From contig CP188828.1 in the NCBI GenBank assembly GCA_050110875.1, forward strand, positions 2,604,001 to 2,668,000: 64,000 bases of DNA. The letters run 5' to 3'. A program made the position numbers and the translations under genes. The notes under the pieces are model-generated. The model did no database searches. It had not been told where the DNA came from and saw only the letters and a list, made by a program, of their open reading frames with translations. Source of the stretch: Methyloligella sp050110875 (GTDB lineage: Bacteria; Pseudomonadota; Alphaproteobacteria; Rhizobiales; Methyloligellaceae). Shown here piece after piece: positions 48,167 to 55,474 of the stretch; within the stretch, counting starts at the first letter, position 1; each line of letters begins with the position of its first letter.

Positions 48167-48541
48167 TTAGCTCCCCAGGCTGATCTTGACGATGGCGAGG
48201 GCGCTCGCCAGCCCGACGCCGATGGCGAAGAAGCCGGACAGGAACAGCATGCCCATGCGCAGCGCGTCGCCGTGAACGTAGTCCTCGATGATCTCCTTGA
48301 GCCCGATCCGTAAATGGAGGGTTGCGGAGAGAATCAGCCCGAGCATCAGAACCGCCACGATCGGATTGGCGAGATAGGCCCGCACCTCCTCGTAGGGGCT
48401 GCCGATATGGAGCAGGATCGAGAAGATCAGGAACAGGACGAGGGGGATGTTGGCCACCGCCGTGAGGCGCTGGCGCCAGAAGGTCTCCGGGCCCTTATGG
48501 GCCGCGCCCAGTCCGCGGGCTTGGGCAAGCGGGGTTGGCAT
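48167..48541 (-). CDS. sdhD: Succinate dehydrogenase membrane anchor
   Basis: A 124-residue hydrophobic protein with three membrane helices (VANIPLVLFLIFSILLHIG, NPIVAVLMLGLILSATLHLR and the C-terminal GFFAIGVGLASALAIV). It is followed immediately by sdhA. Motif EIIEDYVHGDALRM fits alphaproteobacterial SdhD. It anchors the complex and helps bind haem b and quinone. Confidence 0.92.
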   Translation of the reverse strand: MPTPLAQARGLGAAHKGPETFWRQRLTAVANIPLVLFLIFSILLHIGSPYEEVRAYLANPIVAVLMLGLILSATLHLRIGLKEIIEDYVHGDALRMGMLFLSGFFAIGVGLASALAIVKISLGS

Positions 48542-48542
48542 T

Positions 48543-48950
48543 CTAAAACGATCCTTTCAGCCAGACGCCGCAGATCCACAGGGCGAGATTGAGCACCGTG
48601 GAGCCGATGATGGTGGCCCAGGCGAGAAACTCGATGCTGGCCTTGTCGAGCATATGAAGAGTGTCCCAGATCAGGTGCCGGATGCCGCCCAGCATGTGGT
48701 GGATCAGCGCCCAGGTGAACAGGAACAGCAGAATCTGGCCCGGGATGCTGCCGAAGAAGCCGTTCACGGTGGCGTAGCTCTCCGGGCCCGTGCTCACCGC
48801 GATGAGCCACCAGGCGAGCAGTGCAAAGCCGATCGCCAAAGCCGCACCGGATACCCGATGGGCCATGGACATCATCATGGTGAGCATCGGCCGATAGACC
48901 TGGAGATGCGGCGATAGCGGCCGCTCGATCTCTGTTCTGCCGTCGCTCAT
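48543..48950 (-). CDS. sdhC: Succinate dehydrogenase cytochrome b556 subunit
   Basis: A 135-residue membrane protein. It has RPLSPHLQVYRPMLTMMMSM with AHRVSGAALAIGF, the family signature SxxHRxSG region, and the haem-ligand histidine region HHMLGGIRHLIWD in the second helix pair. First gene of sdhCDAB, one base ahead of sdhD. Confidence 0.95.
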   Translation of the reverse strand: MSDGRTEIERPLSPHLQVYRPMLTMMMSMAHRVSGAALAIGFALLAWWLIAVSTGPESYATVNGFFGSIPGQILLFLFTWALIHHMLGGIRHLIWDTLHMLDKASIEFLAWATIIGSTVLNLALWICGVWLKGSF

Positions 48951-49062
48951 ATGCTCAAATTTTGAATTTCCCAGAGACTAACTCTTATCGCACGCTTCGC
49001 AGTGCGGCAATCGCGCAGGTCTGCGCCACGTGGTAGCGGCGCGGACTTTCACGCCAGAGACG

Positions 49063-49090
49063 AAAAAGCCCCGGCCGGGGGCCGGGACCT
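49063..49090 (-). terminator. Terminator after sodC
   Basis: On the minus strand a CCCGGC/GCCGGG stem is followed by a run of five T. It lies 28 bp past the sodC stop and separates sodC from the sdh promoter region. Confidence 0.75.
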
Positions 49091-49117
49091 TTCGGTAAAA
49101 AGACCGTGCGCTTTCGG

Positions 49118-49660
49118 CTACTTCTCGATCACGCCGCAAGCGATCCGGTTGCCCGCGTTGCCGGAGGGCTGGCTCTTATAGTCGTCGGCGCCGTCGTGGA
49201 TCACGATGGCGGAGCCGTCATCGTCGAAGAGATAGCCCTCCTCGTCATCGAGCAGGCCGCCCTCGTCGACGCTGACCTCGGAATTGTAGACCTCGATGGT
49301 CAGCTTGCCCGAATCCGGCACATGGATGTTGGGCATGTCGCCGGCATGAGGACCGTCCTCGGTCATATAGCCGTGGGTGTCGTTATCGGGGTTGAAATGG
49401 CCGCCGGCGGATTTGAAGGGCGGCTCGCATTTGCCGGTCTCATGGATATGAAAGGCATGCACGCCGGGCGGCAGACCGGTGATATCGGCTTTCAGCAAGA
49501 CGCCGTCCGCTGCCATCTGCGTGAGCTCGACAGTGCCGACCTCCTTGCCCTCGGTGTCCTTGAGGGTCGCCGATGCGGCGGAAGCGGCTGTCGGCGCGGC
49601 CGCGAGAGCGGTGCCGATGGTGATCAGGGCTGCGGTCCGGCGAATGGAAAGTCCAGTCAT
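49118..49660 (-). CDS. sodC: Cu/Zn superoxide dismutase
   Basis: A 180-residue secreted enzyme with a signal peptide ending in ALAAAPTAASA. The copper and zinc ligands are visible in HAFHIHETGKCEPPFKSAGG, the following HFNPDNDTHGYM, and IVIHDGADDYKSQPSG; the conserved disulphide cysteines are in GKCEPP and IACGVI. It removes superoxide in the periplasm. An acidic insert (VSVDEGGLLDDEEGYLFDDD) lies before the last ligand. Transcribed alone. Confidence 0.94.
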   Translation of the reverse strand: MTGLSIRRTAALITIGTALAAAPTAASAASATLKDTEGKEVGTVELTQMAADGVLLKADITGLPPGVHAFHIHETGKCEPPFKSAGGHFNPDNDTHGYMTEDGPHAGDMPNIHVPDSGKLTIEVYNSEVSVDEGGLLDDEEGYLFDDDGSAIVIHDGADDYKSQPSGNAGNRIACGVIEK

Positions 49661-49787
49661 AGAAAACCTCCCTAAAGAAGAGTGTGGCCGGCCCGTTCGC
49701 TGCCGGCCGGATTTCGCGTCTCAGGCCTAACGCGCAACACTCGCCTTTGTTTTCTTAAGAAGGACCAAAAGCGGGCGGTCTTTTCCG

Positions 49788-50840
49788 CTAGCGCGGCAGG
49801 ATCAGCCAGCAATCGAAGTCGAGCACGACCGGATCTTCGTATTTGCCGTCCTCCTTGACGCCGGGGAAGTCGGCCGGATCGCAATCCTTCACGCCGAAGA
49901 GGCGGACGCGCATGGCGCCGAGATCGTCGCGGCCGTCGAGCTCCGCCTTATCAAGGATCTCGCTCCAGGCGTAGATCGTGTCGCCGGCGAAGGACGGGGC
50001 GACGTGGGCCGCGCCGTTCAGGGCCGCCCAGTGGAAGGCGTTGGACAGGCCATTGAACTGAAGGTTCCGCGCAATCGAGATGATGTGGCCGCCATAGACC
50101 AGGCGGCGGCCGAAGCGGCCCTGGCCTTCGATATGCTGATTGAAATGCACCCGCGCGGTGTTCTGGAACAGGCGGGTGGCCATCTGGTGCTCGGCCTCCT
50201 CGATGGTCTGGCCGTCGAAATGGTTGATCTTCTGGCCGATCTCGAAATCGCCCCAGCGCAGGGGCGAGCCGGCGAGGTCGAAATCGTAATGGGCCATGTC
50301 GAGGGTGGGCAGCGCCCCGCCGATGGTCGAGGGCTCCACGTGATCGGCCAGGTCCGGGATCACGGTCTCCGGGGCCGGCGCATCGAGATTACGCTTGTTG
50401 ACCATCACCCAGCGGGCGAATTGCAGCACGGTCTCGCCGGCCTGGTTGGTGCCGGTTGTGCGCACATAGACGACGCCGTTCTTGCCGGAGGAGTTCTGCT
50501 TGATGCCGATCACCTCCGAGGTGGCGGCCAGCGTATCGCCCGGATAGACGGGCTTCAGGAAGCGGAACTCCGCATAGCCGAGATTGGCGATGGCGTTGCG
50601 GGAGACGTCCGGGACCGTCTTGCCGATGACGATATGAAAGACGAGATCGTCGGCGATCGGCGCGACGGGATAGCCGATATCCTGAGCGAATTTATCGGAG
50701 GACTGGACGGCGAAGCGAGGGCCGTAGAGAGCGGTGAAGGTGCTGACATCGCCCGTGGTCACGGTTCTGGGCGTGGCGTGGACGATGGTCTGACCGAGCT
50801 CGAAATCTTCGAAAAAATTGCCTGCGGCGGGATTCTTCAT
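49788..50840 (-). CDS. mch: Mesaconyl-CoA hydratase (ethylmalonyl-CoA pathway)
   Basis: A 350-residue double hot-dog MaoC-type hydratase. It begins NFFEDFELGQTIVHATPRTV; the first domain has AIADDLVFHIVIGKTVPDVS and NLGYAEFRFLKPVYPGDTL, the second HFNQHIEGQGRFGRRLVYGG. Length and motifs fit mesaconyl-CoA hydratase, which converts mesaconyl-CoA to beta-methylmalyl-CoA. In serine-cycle methylotrophs this pathway regenerates glyoxylate. No other ethylmalonyl-CoA genes are in the window. It lies directly downstream of the pqqA array on the same strand. Confidence 0.85.
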   Translation of the reverse strand: MKNPAAGNFFEDFELGQTIVHATPRTVTTGDVSTFTALYGPRFAVQSSDKFAQDIGYPVAPIADDLVFHIVIGKTVPDVSRNAIANLGYAEFRFLKPVYPGDTLAATSEVIGIKQNSSGKNGVVYVRTTGTNQAGETVLQFARWVMVNKRNLDAPAPETVIPDLADHVEPSTIGGALPTLDMAHYDFDLAGSPLRWGDFEIGQKINHFDGQTIEEAEHQMATRLFQNTARVHFNQHIEGQGRFGRRLVYGGHIISIARNLQFNGLSNAFHWAALNGAAHVAPSFAGDTIYAWSEILDKAELDGRDDLGAMRVRLFGVKDCDPADFPGVKEDGKYEDPVVLDFDCWLILPR

Positions 50841-51011
50841 AGGTCGCGCTGTCGAATTTCGCTTGTTGTGGGTGGGGAGGCGGCAAGGCGCTCAGGGCCT
50901 GCCGCGAACGGGCGCGACCATATCGGCGGGATTTCCGCCTGTCACCTTTGAGTTTGGCAGGGAAGGGGCGCGGGCGGTTTCGGGCGCTACCGCCAGCCAG
51001 AATCCGCGCAT

Positions 51012-51051
51012 AAAAAAAGCGGCGCCCGCATTCGCAAGGCGCCGCCTTTTT
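51012..51051 (-). terminator. Terminator of pqqA copy 1
   Basis: An 8-bp perfect stem GCGGCGCC (51019-51026)/GGCGCCGC (51038-51045). Seven A on the left become a T-run for minus-strand transcripts; five T lie on the right, so it could work in both directions. It begins 20 bp after the peptide stop. Confidence 0.85.
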
Positions 51052-51070
51052 CTAGATCGCGTAAGTTAGA

Positions 51071-51160
51071 TTACGCGCGGTCCAGCTCGGCCGGAAGATA
51101 GGAGGTAACCTCCATACCAGCCTCGGACTCGGTGATCTCGGGTTTCAGCCACGTCTTCAT
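51071..51160 (-). CDS. pqqA: PqqA-type precursor peptide, copy 1
   Basis: A 29-residue peptide, MKTWLKPEIT to PAELDRA, containing GMEVTSY. The Glu17-Val-Thr-Ser-Tyr21 spacing (E-x3-Y) is that of PqqA, in which Glu and Tyr are crosslinked and become the backbone of pyrroloquinoline quinone. Many alphaproteobacterial PqqA peptides share GMEVTSY. The start has GAGGAGAC before it. Its coding DNA differs from copy 2 by three and from copy 3 by eight substitutions, all synonymous. Single-gene transcript, too short for normal gene finders. Confidence 0.85.
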   Translation of the reverse strand: MKTWLKPEITESEAGMEVTSYLPAELDRA

Positions 51161-51206
51161 GGTCGTCTCCTCTCAGTTTCCTCTTTTGAGGTCCCCTATA
51201 ACGTAA

Positions 51207-51239
51207 GGGGTCGAGATGGAATGGGCATGAAGTCCACAT
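51207..51239 (-). promoter_or_regulatory. Conserved upstream block of pqqA copy 1
   Basis: A 33-bp block shared, without gaps, with 51535-51567 and 52445-52477. Invariant parts on the minus strand are ATG at 1-3, G at 5, TCATGC at 10-15, CAT at 22-24, and C at 30, 32 and 33. It ends 46 bp before the start codon and is followed by an AT-rich TTACGTTATAG stretch that may hold the -10. Confidence 0.55.
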
Positions 51240-51340
51240 TAAAGGAAAATGAACAGCGGGAGCGGCCCGAAAGCCCGGAATTCCGCAGTTTCTGGGGCCG
51301 ACGGGATCCTTGCGTCCGCTTGCCGAGAAAACTTGCAGAT

Positions 51341-51376
51341 AAAAAAGAGCGGCACCCTGTGTCAGGTACCGCTCTT
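51341..51376 (-). terminator. Terminator of pqqA copy 2
   Basis: A 12-bp stem AAGAGCGGCACC/GGTACCGCTCTT with one G-T pair and an 8-base loop, followed by a T-run on the minus strand. It starts about 30 bp past the copy 2 stop. Confidence 0.85.
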
Positions 51377-51406
51377 CAAATAACGCTTTAATTTGCGAAT
51401 GGCGAA

Positions 51407-51496
51407 TTAAGCGCGGTCCAGCTCGGCCGGAAGATAGGAGGTAACCTCCATGCCAGCCTCGGACTCGGTGATCTCGGGCTTCAGCCACGTCTTCAT
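51407..51496 (-). CDS. pqqA: PqqA-type precursor peptide, copy 2
   Basis: Encodes exactly the same 29 residues as copy 1, including GMEVTSYLPAELDRA with the E-x3-Y pair. The ribosome site and the 13 bases before the ATG are identical to copy 1, so these two copies are the most recent duplicates. It has its own upstream block and terminator. Spacing between the two start codons is 336 bp. Confidence 0.85.
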   Translation of the reverse strand: MKTWLKPEITESEAGMEVTSYLPAELDRA

Positions 51497-51534
51497 GGTC
51501 GTCTCCTCTTTCCAATTCTCATTGTAAATATAGC

Positions 51535-51567
51535 GGCGCCCAGATGAGCATCGCATGACCGGCACAT
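51535..51567 (-). promoter_or_regulatory. Conserved upstream block of pqqA copy 2
   Basis: The same 33-bp block as upstream of copy 1, ending 38 bp before the ATG. It is followed two bases later by TATATT, a plausible -10. Contains ATGTG, GGTCATGCG and CTCATC. Confidence 0.55.
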
Positions 51568-51675
51568 TAACGGATAATAAAGAGCCGTCGAGAGGGCATT
51601 CGCCCATTCGGGCTGGAAAAACTGCCAAAAATGACGCTGCCGGCCTTAGATTTCGGTCCCCAAGGCGCTTTCCGG

Positions 51676-52161
51676 CTACTTCTTCCCCCGCGGATCGTCG
51701 TCCGGATTGGTATATTTGATGTCCCAGGGACCGGTGGCGGTCAGGAGGACGACCGTCTCCTCCTCGTTCCACAGATAATGTGCGTGATCGGCCGGCAAGG
51801 TGAAGCTGGCGCCGACGTCGAGTCCGTCGCCCTTGTCGCGATCGAGCTTGTCGCCATGGCCATTCCATACCTTGCCCTTGAGGACCGTGACGACCTCTGT
51901 GAAGGGGTGGGTATGAGCCGGGATCTCGTAATCCGCCGGGAATTTGAGGTAAGCCATGAAGACGCCGGGCTTGCTCGGATCGCCGATCACCAATGCGCTC
52001 TTGGCGCCTTTCGGCAGAAGCGCCTCGTCCTTCCAGTCGATGTCCCTCAGCTGGAACATGTCGGCGCTTTCCGTCGTCATGCGCTCGATTGCCTTATCGT
52101 CCTGCGCCATCGCAGGGCCTGCGAGAGCCAACAGAGCGGCAGTCACCCACAGCAGTCTCAT
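51676..52161 (-). CDS. Secreted cupin protein within the pqqA array
   Basis: A 161-residue protein with a signal peptide MRLLWVTAALLALAGPAMA. Cupin motif 1 is IPAHTHPFTEVVTVLKG (two His, one Glu) and motif 2 is LPADHAHYLWNEEETVVLL. Periplasmic metal-binding cupin; reaction unknown. The start at 52161 with GGAGAG is chosen because it gives a clean signal peptide. It lies between pqqA copies 2 and 3 on the same strand. It is not similar to PqqB, C, D or E. It is a distant relative of the cupin at 43384, not a close copy. Confidence 0.85.
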   Translation of the reverse strand: MRLLWVTAALLALAGPAMAQDDKAIERMTTESADMFQLRDIDWKDEALLPKGAKSALVIGDPSKPGVFMAYLKFPADYEIPAHTHPFTEVVTVLKGKVWNGHGDKLDRDKGDGLDVGASFTLPADHAHYLWNEEETVVLLTATGPWDIKYTNPDDDPRGKK

Positions 52162-52217
52162 TTGCTTCGACTCTCCAAGAAAATCGCCGCGATCCGCGAG
52201 CCAATCGTAAAACAGCC

Positions 52218-52254
52218 AAAAAGAAGGGCGGCGCCGCATTTCGCGGGCCGCCCT
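52218..52254 (-). terminator. Terminator of pqqA copy 3
   Basis: An 8-bp stem AGGGCGGC (52225-52232)/GCCGCCCT (52247-52254) with a T-rich stretch after it on the minus strand. It ends the copy 3 transcript 57 bp before the cupin start, so the cupin needs its own promoter or read-through. Confidence 0.75.
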
Positions 52255-52282
52255 CCTAATTCCGCTTCTCTCGCTTAAACGA

Positions 52283-52372
52283 TTAAGCGCGGTCCAGCTC
52301 GGCCGGAAGATAAGAAGTCACTTCCATACCGGCTTCGGACTCGGTGATCTCAGGTTTCAGCCACGTCTTCAT
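52283..52372 (-). CDS. pqqA: PqqA-type precursor peptide, copy 3
   Basis: Again the identical 29-residue peptide. Eight synonymous changes separate it from copy 1 and nine from copy 2; no amino-acid change has accumulated. The ribosome site (AAGGAGACTGACCC) differs from the other two. This copy is the most diverged in DNA and lies farthest upstream, so it may be the ancestral one. Confidence 0.85.
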   Translation of the reverse strand: MKTWLKPEITESEAGMEVTSYLPAELDRA

Positions 52373-52444
52373 GGGTCAGTCTCCTTTTCGTTTCTGTGAG
52401 CCTGGCGGCATAGACATCCGCCCTGCTTACACCGTTCAATCTAG

Positions 52445-52477
52445 GGTGCGACAATGAGTACCGCATGAAGTGCGCAT
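52445..52477 (-). promoter_or_regulatory. Conserved upstream block of pqqA copy 3
   Basis: The third copy of the 33-bp block, ending 72 bp before the ATG. Contains ATGCGCACTTCATGCGG and CTCATT and is followed by TAGATT, a possible -10. Flanking DNA is not conserved between copies, which makes the shared block stand out. Confidence 0.55.
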
Positions 52478-52572
52478 GAACAGAGTCTGAAAGGCCGATG
52501 AATGGGGAATTCACCCCGAAATCCACGGCCTGTCTGGTCTTTCCTGCGCCTTTCCCGGTTTCCGCGCCGCCC

Positions 52573-52701
52573 TTACTGGAAGAGCTGCATGGCGTTGGCC
52601 AGGGTCTGGAGAACCCCCCAGACGAGCGGCACGCCCACGAAGGTCCAGGCCAAGACCAGCTTGATCTTGTTCTGGCCGGAGATATCGGTGTGTTCGGTCA
52701 T
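52573..52701 (-). CDS. Small membrane subunit associated with the MFS transporter
   Basis: A 42-residue protein starting MTEHTDISGQNKIKLVL, with one predicted membrane helix (VLAWTFVGVPLVWGVLQTLA). A strong GGAGGA site precedes the ATG, which lies 15 bp after the stop of the oxalate/formate-type transporter. Very small proteins of this kind are known next to OFA-family MFS transporters and are annotated as MFS small subunits. It probably stabilises or modulates the transporter. Confidence 0.75.
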   Translation of the reverse strand: MTEHTDISGQNKIKLVLAWTFVGVPLVWGVLQTLANAMQLFQ

Positions 52702-52715
52702 GGTTTTCCTCCGGA

Positions 52716-54098
52716 TCAGGCCTTGGCTGCTTCGGGCTTCTCGTGGTGCCTCTCATGCACTGCATGCATCATGAGGTTGCAGAGGAACCCGACGAAGAGC
52801 AGCCCCGCCATGATGTACATGGTGATGTTGTAGGCGTCGGCCTTCGGCACGCCGCTCTCGATCTGATATTCGCGGATATAGTTCACCAGCACGGGGCCGA
52901 AGACACCCGCCGCCGACCAGGCGGTCAGCAGGCGGCCGTGAATGGCGCCGACATAGCGGATGCCGAAGATATCCTTCAGATAGGCCGGGATGGTGGCGAA
53001 GCCGCCGCCATACATGGAGATGATCACGGCATAGCAGGCCACGAACAGGGCGATGCTGCCGATGGCGCCGGTCCAGGGCACGGCGGCGTACAGCGCCATG
53101 CCGAGCAGGAAGAAGACCATATAGGTGGTGCGGCGGCCGATATAATCGGAGGTCGAGGCCCAGAAGAAGCGGCCCAGCATGTTGAACAGGCTGAGCAGCC
53201 CGACGAAGCCGGCCGCAGCGGCGGCGGTGACGCCGGGGAACATTTCCTGGCTCATGGCCGAAGCCTGACCGAGCACGCCGATGCCGGCGGTGACGTTGAG
53301 GCAGAGGATGCCCCAAAGCAGATAGAATTGGGGCGTCTTCAGCGCCGTATCGACATGGACATTGGCGTTGGTCACCAGCTTCTTGGGCTGTGTCGGCGGA
53401 ACATAGCCCTCGGGCTCCCAGCCTTCCGGCGGCACGCGCACGATGGTGCCGCCCACGGACATGAAGACGATGTAGACGATACCCAGAGTCAGGAAGGTCT
53501 CGGCCACGCCGATATGGGTGGGCGTGGAGAAGATGTTCATCAGCCAGACGGAGAGGGGCGAGGCGATCATGGCGCCGCCGCCGAAGCCCATGATGGCCAT
53601 GCCGGTGGCCATGCCCGGCCGGTCCGGGAACCAGGTCATCAGGGTCTTCACCGGCGAGATGTAGCCGATGCCGAGGCCGCAGCCGCCCAGCACGCCATAG
53701 CCGAGATAGATCAGCCAAAGCTGATGCAGATAGACGCCGAGGGCGGAGACGAGGAAACCGCCGCCGAACAGGGAGGCGGCCAGGAACATGGCCTTGCGCG
53801 GGCCTTGCCGGTCGAGCCAGGTGCCGGTGAAGGCGGCCGCGACGCCGAGAAACACGATGGCGATGGAGAAGATCCAGCCAAGCTCGGTGAGCTTCCAATC
53901 GTCAGGGGCCGATTCGGTGATGCCGATCAGCTTGGTCATCGGCAGGTTGAAGACGCTGAACGCGTAGACCTGGCCGATGCACAGATGCACGCAGAGCGCC
54001 GCCGGCGGCACCAACCAGCGACTGAATCCCGGCTTGGCCACGATGTTCTCGCGGCTGAACCAACTCGAGGCGCTCCCCACCCCGGCGGTGTTGGACAT
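52716..54098 (-). CDS. Oxalate/formate antiporter family MFS transporter
   Basis: A 460-residue protein with about 12 membrane helices. OFA-family marks are FSRWLVPPAALCVHLCIGQV (helix 1), GWIFSIAIVFLGVAAAFTG, GYGVLGGCGLGIGYISPVKT and WFPDRPGMATGMAIMGFGGGA. The second half has GRFFWASTSDYIGRR and a C-terminal MMHAVHERHHEKPE tail. The substrate is probably a small carboxylate. The neighbouring formate dehydrogenase suggests formate or oxalate, but this is inference. It is followed by the small subunit gene. Confidence 0.88.
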   Translation of the reverse strand: MSNTAGVGSASSWFSRENIVAKPGFSRWLVPPAALCVHLCIGQVYAFSVFNLPMTKLIGITESAPDDWKLTELGWIFSIAIVFLGVAAAFTGTWLDRQGPRKAMFLAASLFGGGFLVSALGVYLHQLWLIYLGYGVLGGCGLGIGYISPVKTLMTWFPDRPGMATGMAIMGFGGGAMIASPLSVWLMNIFSTPTHIGVAETFLTLGIVYIVFMSVGGTIVRVPPEGWEPEGYVPPTQPKKLVTNANVHVDTALKTPQFYLLWGILCLNVTAGIGVLGQASAMSQEMFPGVTAAAAAGFVGLLSLFNMLGRFFWASTSDYIGRRTTYMVFFLLGMALYAAVPWTGAIGSIALFVACYAVIISMYGGGFATIPAYLKDIFGIRYVGAIHGRLLTAWSAAGVFGPVLVNYIREYQIESGVPKADAYNITMYIMAGLLFVGFLCNLMMHAVHERHHEKPEAAKA

Positions 54099-54213
54099 GT
54101 CGTTCCCCCCAAAAAGATTTTAGTTTTGCAATCTTGTGCGACAGTTTGACGAGCCAAGCCAGCGGCCGCAAGCACAAGCTTCCCGTGTATGCGCGCGATG
54201 ACGGCGTGCGGGC

Positions 54214-54246
54214 AAGAAAAGGCCCCGACCGCAGGAGATCGGGGCC
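54214..54246 (-). terminator. Terminator after formate dehydrogenase
   Basis: Perfect 8-bp arms GGCCCCGA (54221-54228) and TCGGGGCC (54239-54246) with TTTTC following on the minus strand. It separates fdh from the downstream transporter, so the two are probably separate transcripts. Confidence 0.8.
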
Positions 54247-54274
54247 CGGGTGCGAAGAAGGTCTCTTCGTCAGG

Positions 54275-55474
54275 CTAGCTGGCGAAGCGGCGCGCCTCCT
54301 CCGAACCTTTTGTGGTGTCTCCCGCCGTATAGGCATGGGCGCCTGCACCGGCGAGATTGCCCTTGTCCACGATGAGATATTCCTCGCGGATCGGACGGCC
54401 CTCGAAATAGCATTCGAGGATCTCCCGGGTGCCCGCGGCATAGCGGGCCTGGGCCGAGAGTGTCGTGCCCGATACGTGGGGCGTCATGCCGTGGTGGGGC
54501 ATGGTGCGCCAGGGGTGATCCTTCGGCGCGGGCTGCGGGAACCAGACATCGCCGGCATAGCCTGCGAGCTGGCCGCTCTCCAGGGCCCGGACCACCGCAT
54601 CGCGGTCGCAGATCTTGCCGCGGGCGGTGTTCACCAGATAGGCACCGCGCTTCATCTTGCCGATCAGCTCGTCGTTGAACATGTGCTCGGTCTCAGGATG
54701 CAGCGGGGCGTTGATGGTGACCACGTCGCAGACCTCGACCATGTCCTCCACGGTCTCGTGGAAGGTGAGATTGTATTCTTTCTCGACCTCCTTCGGCAGG
54801 CGGTGCTTGTCGGTGTAGTGCAGGTGCATGTCGAAGGGGGCCAGCCGCTTCAACACCGCGAAGCCGATCCGGCCCGCGGCGACGGAGCCGACATGCATGC
54901 CTTCCACGTCATAGGCGCGGGAGACGCAATCGGCGATGTTCCAGCCGCCATCGACGATCCATTGGTAGGAGGGGATGTAGTTCCGGACCAGGGAAAGGAT
55001 CTGCATCACCACATGCTCGGCCACCGAGATGGAGTTGGAGTAGGTCTCCTCCGCCACTGTGATGTTGCGCTCGATCGCGGCTTCCAGATCCGTGTGATCG
55101 GATCCGATACCGGCGGTGACGATCAGCTTCAGCTTGGGCGATTTCTCGATGCGCTCCCGAGTCATATAGGCGGGCCAGAAGGGCTGGGAGATCACGATCT
55201 CCGCATCCGGAAGTTCCTGATCGAGTTTGGAATCCGGCCCTTCCTTGTCGGAGGTCACCACCAGCTCGTGGCCGTTCTCCTCCAGATATTTGCGAAGGCC
55301 GAGCTCGCCGGAAACGCAGCCGAGCAGCTCGCCCGGCTTGAAGTCGATATTCTTCGGGGTCGGCGTGGTCATGCCGTCGGGATATTTTTCGATTTTCGGA
55401 ATATCGTCCCGTGCGTAGTTGGGCGGATAGCCGTCAACGGGATCGGGATAAAGAACACAGACTACTTTCGCCAT
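54275..55474 (-). CDS. fdh: NAD-dependent formate dehydrogenase (single-subunit)
   Basis: A 399-residue D-2-hydroxyacid-dehydrogenase-fold enzyme that oxidises formate to CO2 with NAD+. It closely follows the Pseudomonas sp. 101 type: substrate-site TAGIGSDHTDLEAA and ETYSNSISVAEHVV, coenzyme motif GSVAAGRIGFAVLKRL with YTDKHRLPKEVE (Asp for NAD specificity), catalytic Arg in NTARGKICDRDAVV, the FPQPAPKDHPWR Gln and HGMTPHVSGTTLSAQARY with the catalytic His. All key residues are present. It provides NADH at the end of methanol oxidation. Confidence 0.95.
   Translation of the reverse strand: MAKVVCVLYPDPVDGYPPNYARDDIPKIEKYPDGMTTPTPKNIDFKPGELLGCVSGELGLRKYLEENGHELVVTSDKEGPDSKLDQELPDAEIVISQPFWPAYMTRERIEKSPKLKLIVTAGIGSDHTDLEAAIERNITVAEETYSNSISVAEHVVMQILSLVRNYIPSYQWIVDGGWNIADCVSRAYDVEGMHVGSVAAGRIGFAVLKRLAPFDMHLHYTDKHRLPKEVEKEYNLTFHETVEDMVEVCDVVTINAPLHPETEHMFNDELIGKMKRGAYLVNTARGKICDRDAVVRALESGQLAGYAGDVWFPQPAPKDHPWRTMPHHGMTPHVSGTTLSAQARYAAGTREILECYFEGRPIREEYLIVDKGNLAGAGAHAYTAGDTTKGSEEARRFAS

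Noticed and set aside
51066..51515. A 149-codon frame running across pqqA copies 1 and 2 in another phase, with an internally repeated sequence
   Set aside because: The internal repeat only reflects the duplicated pqqA DNA read out of frame; it crosses a strong terminator and has no independent support.
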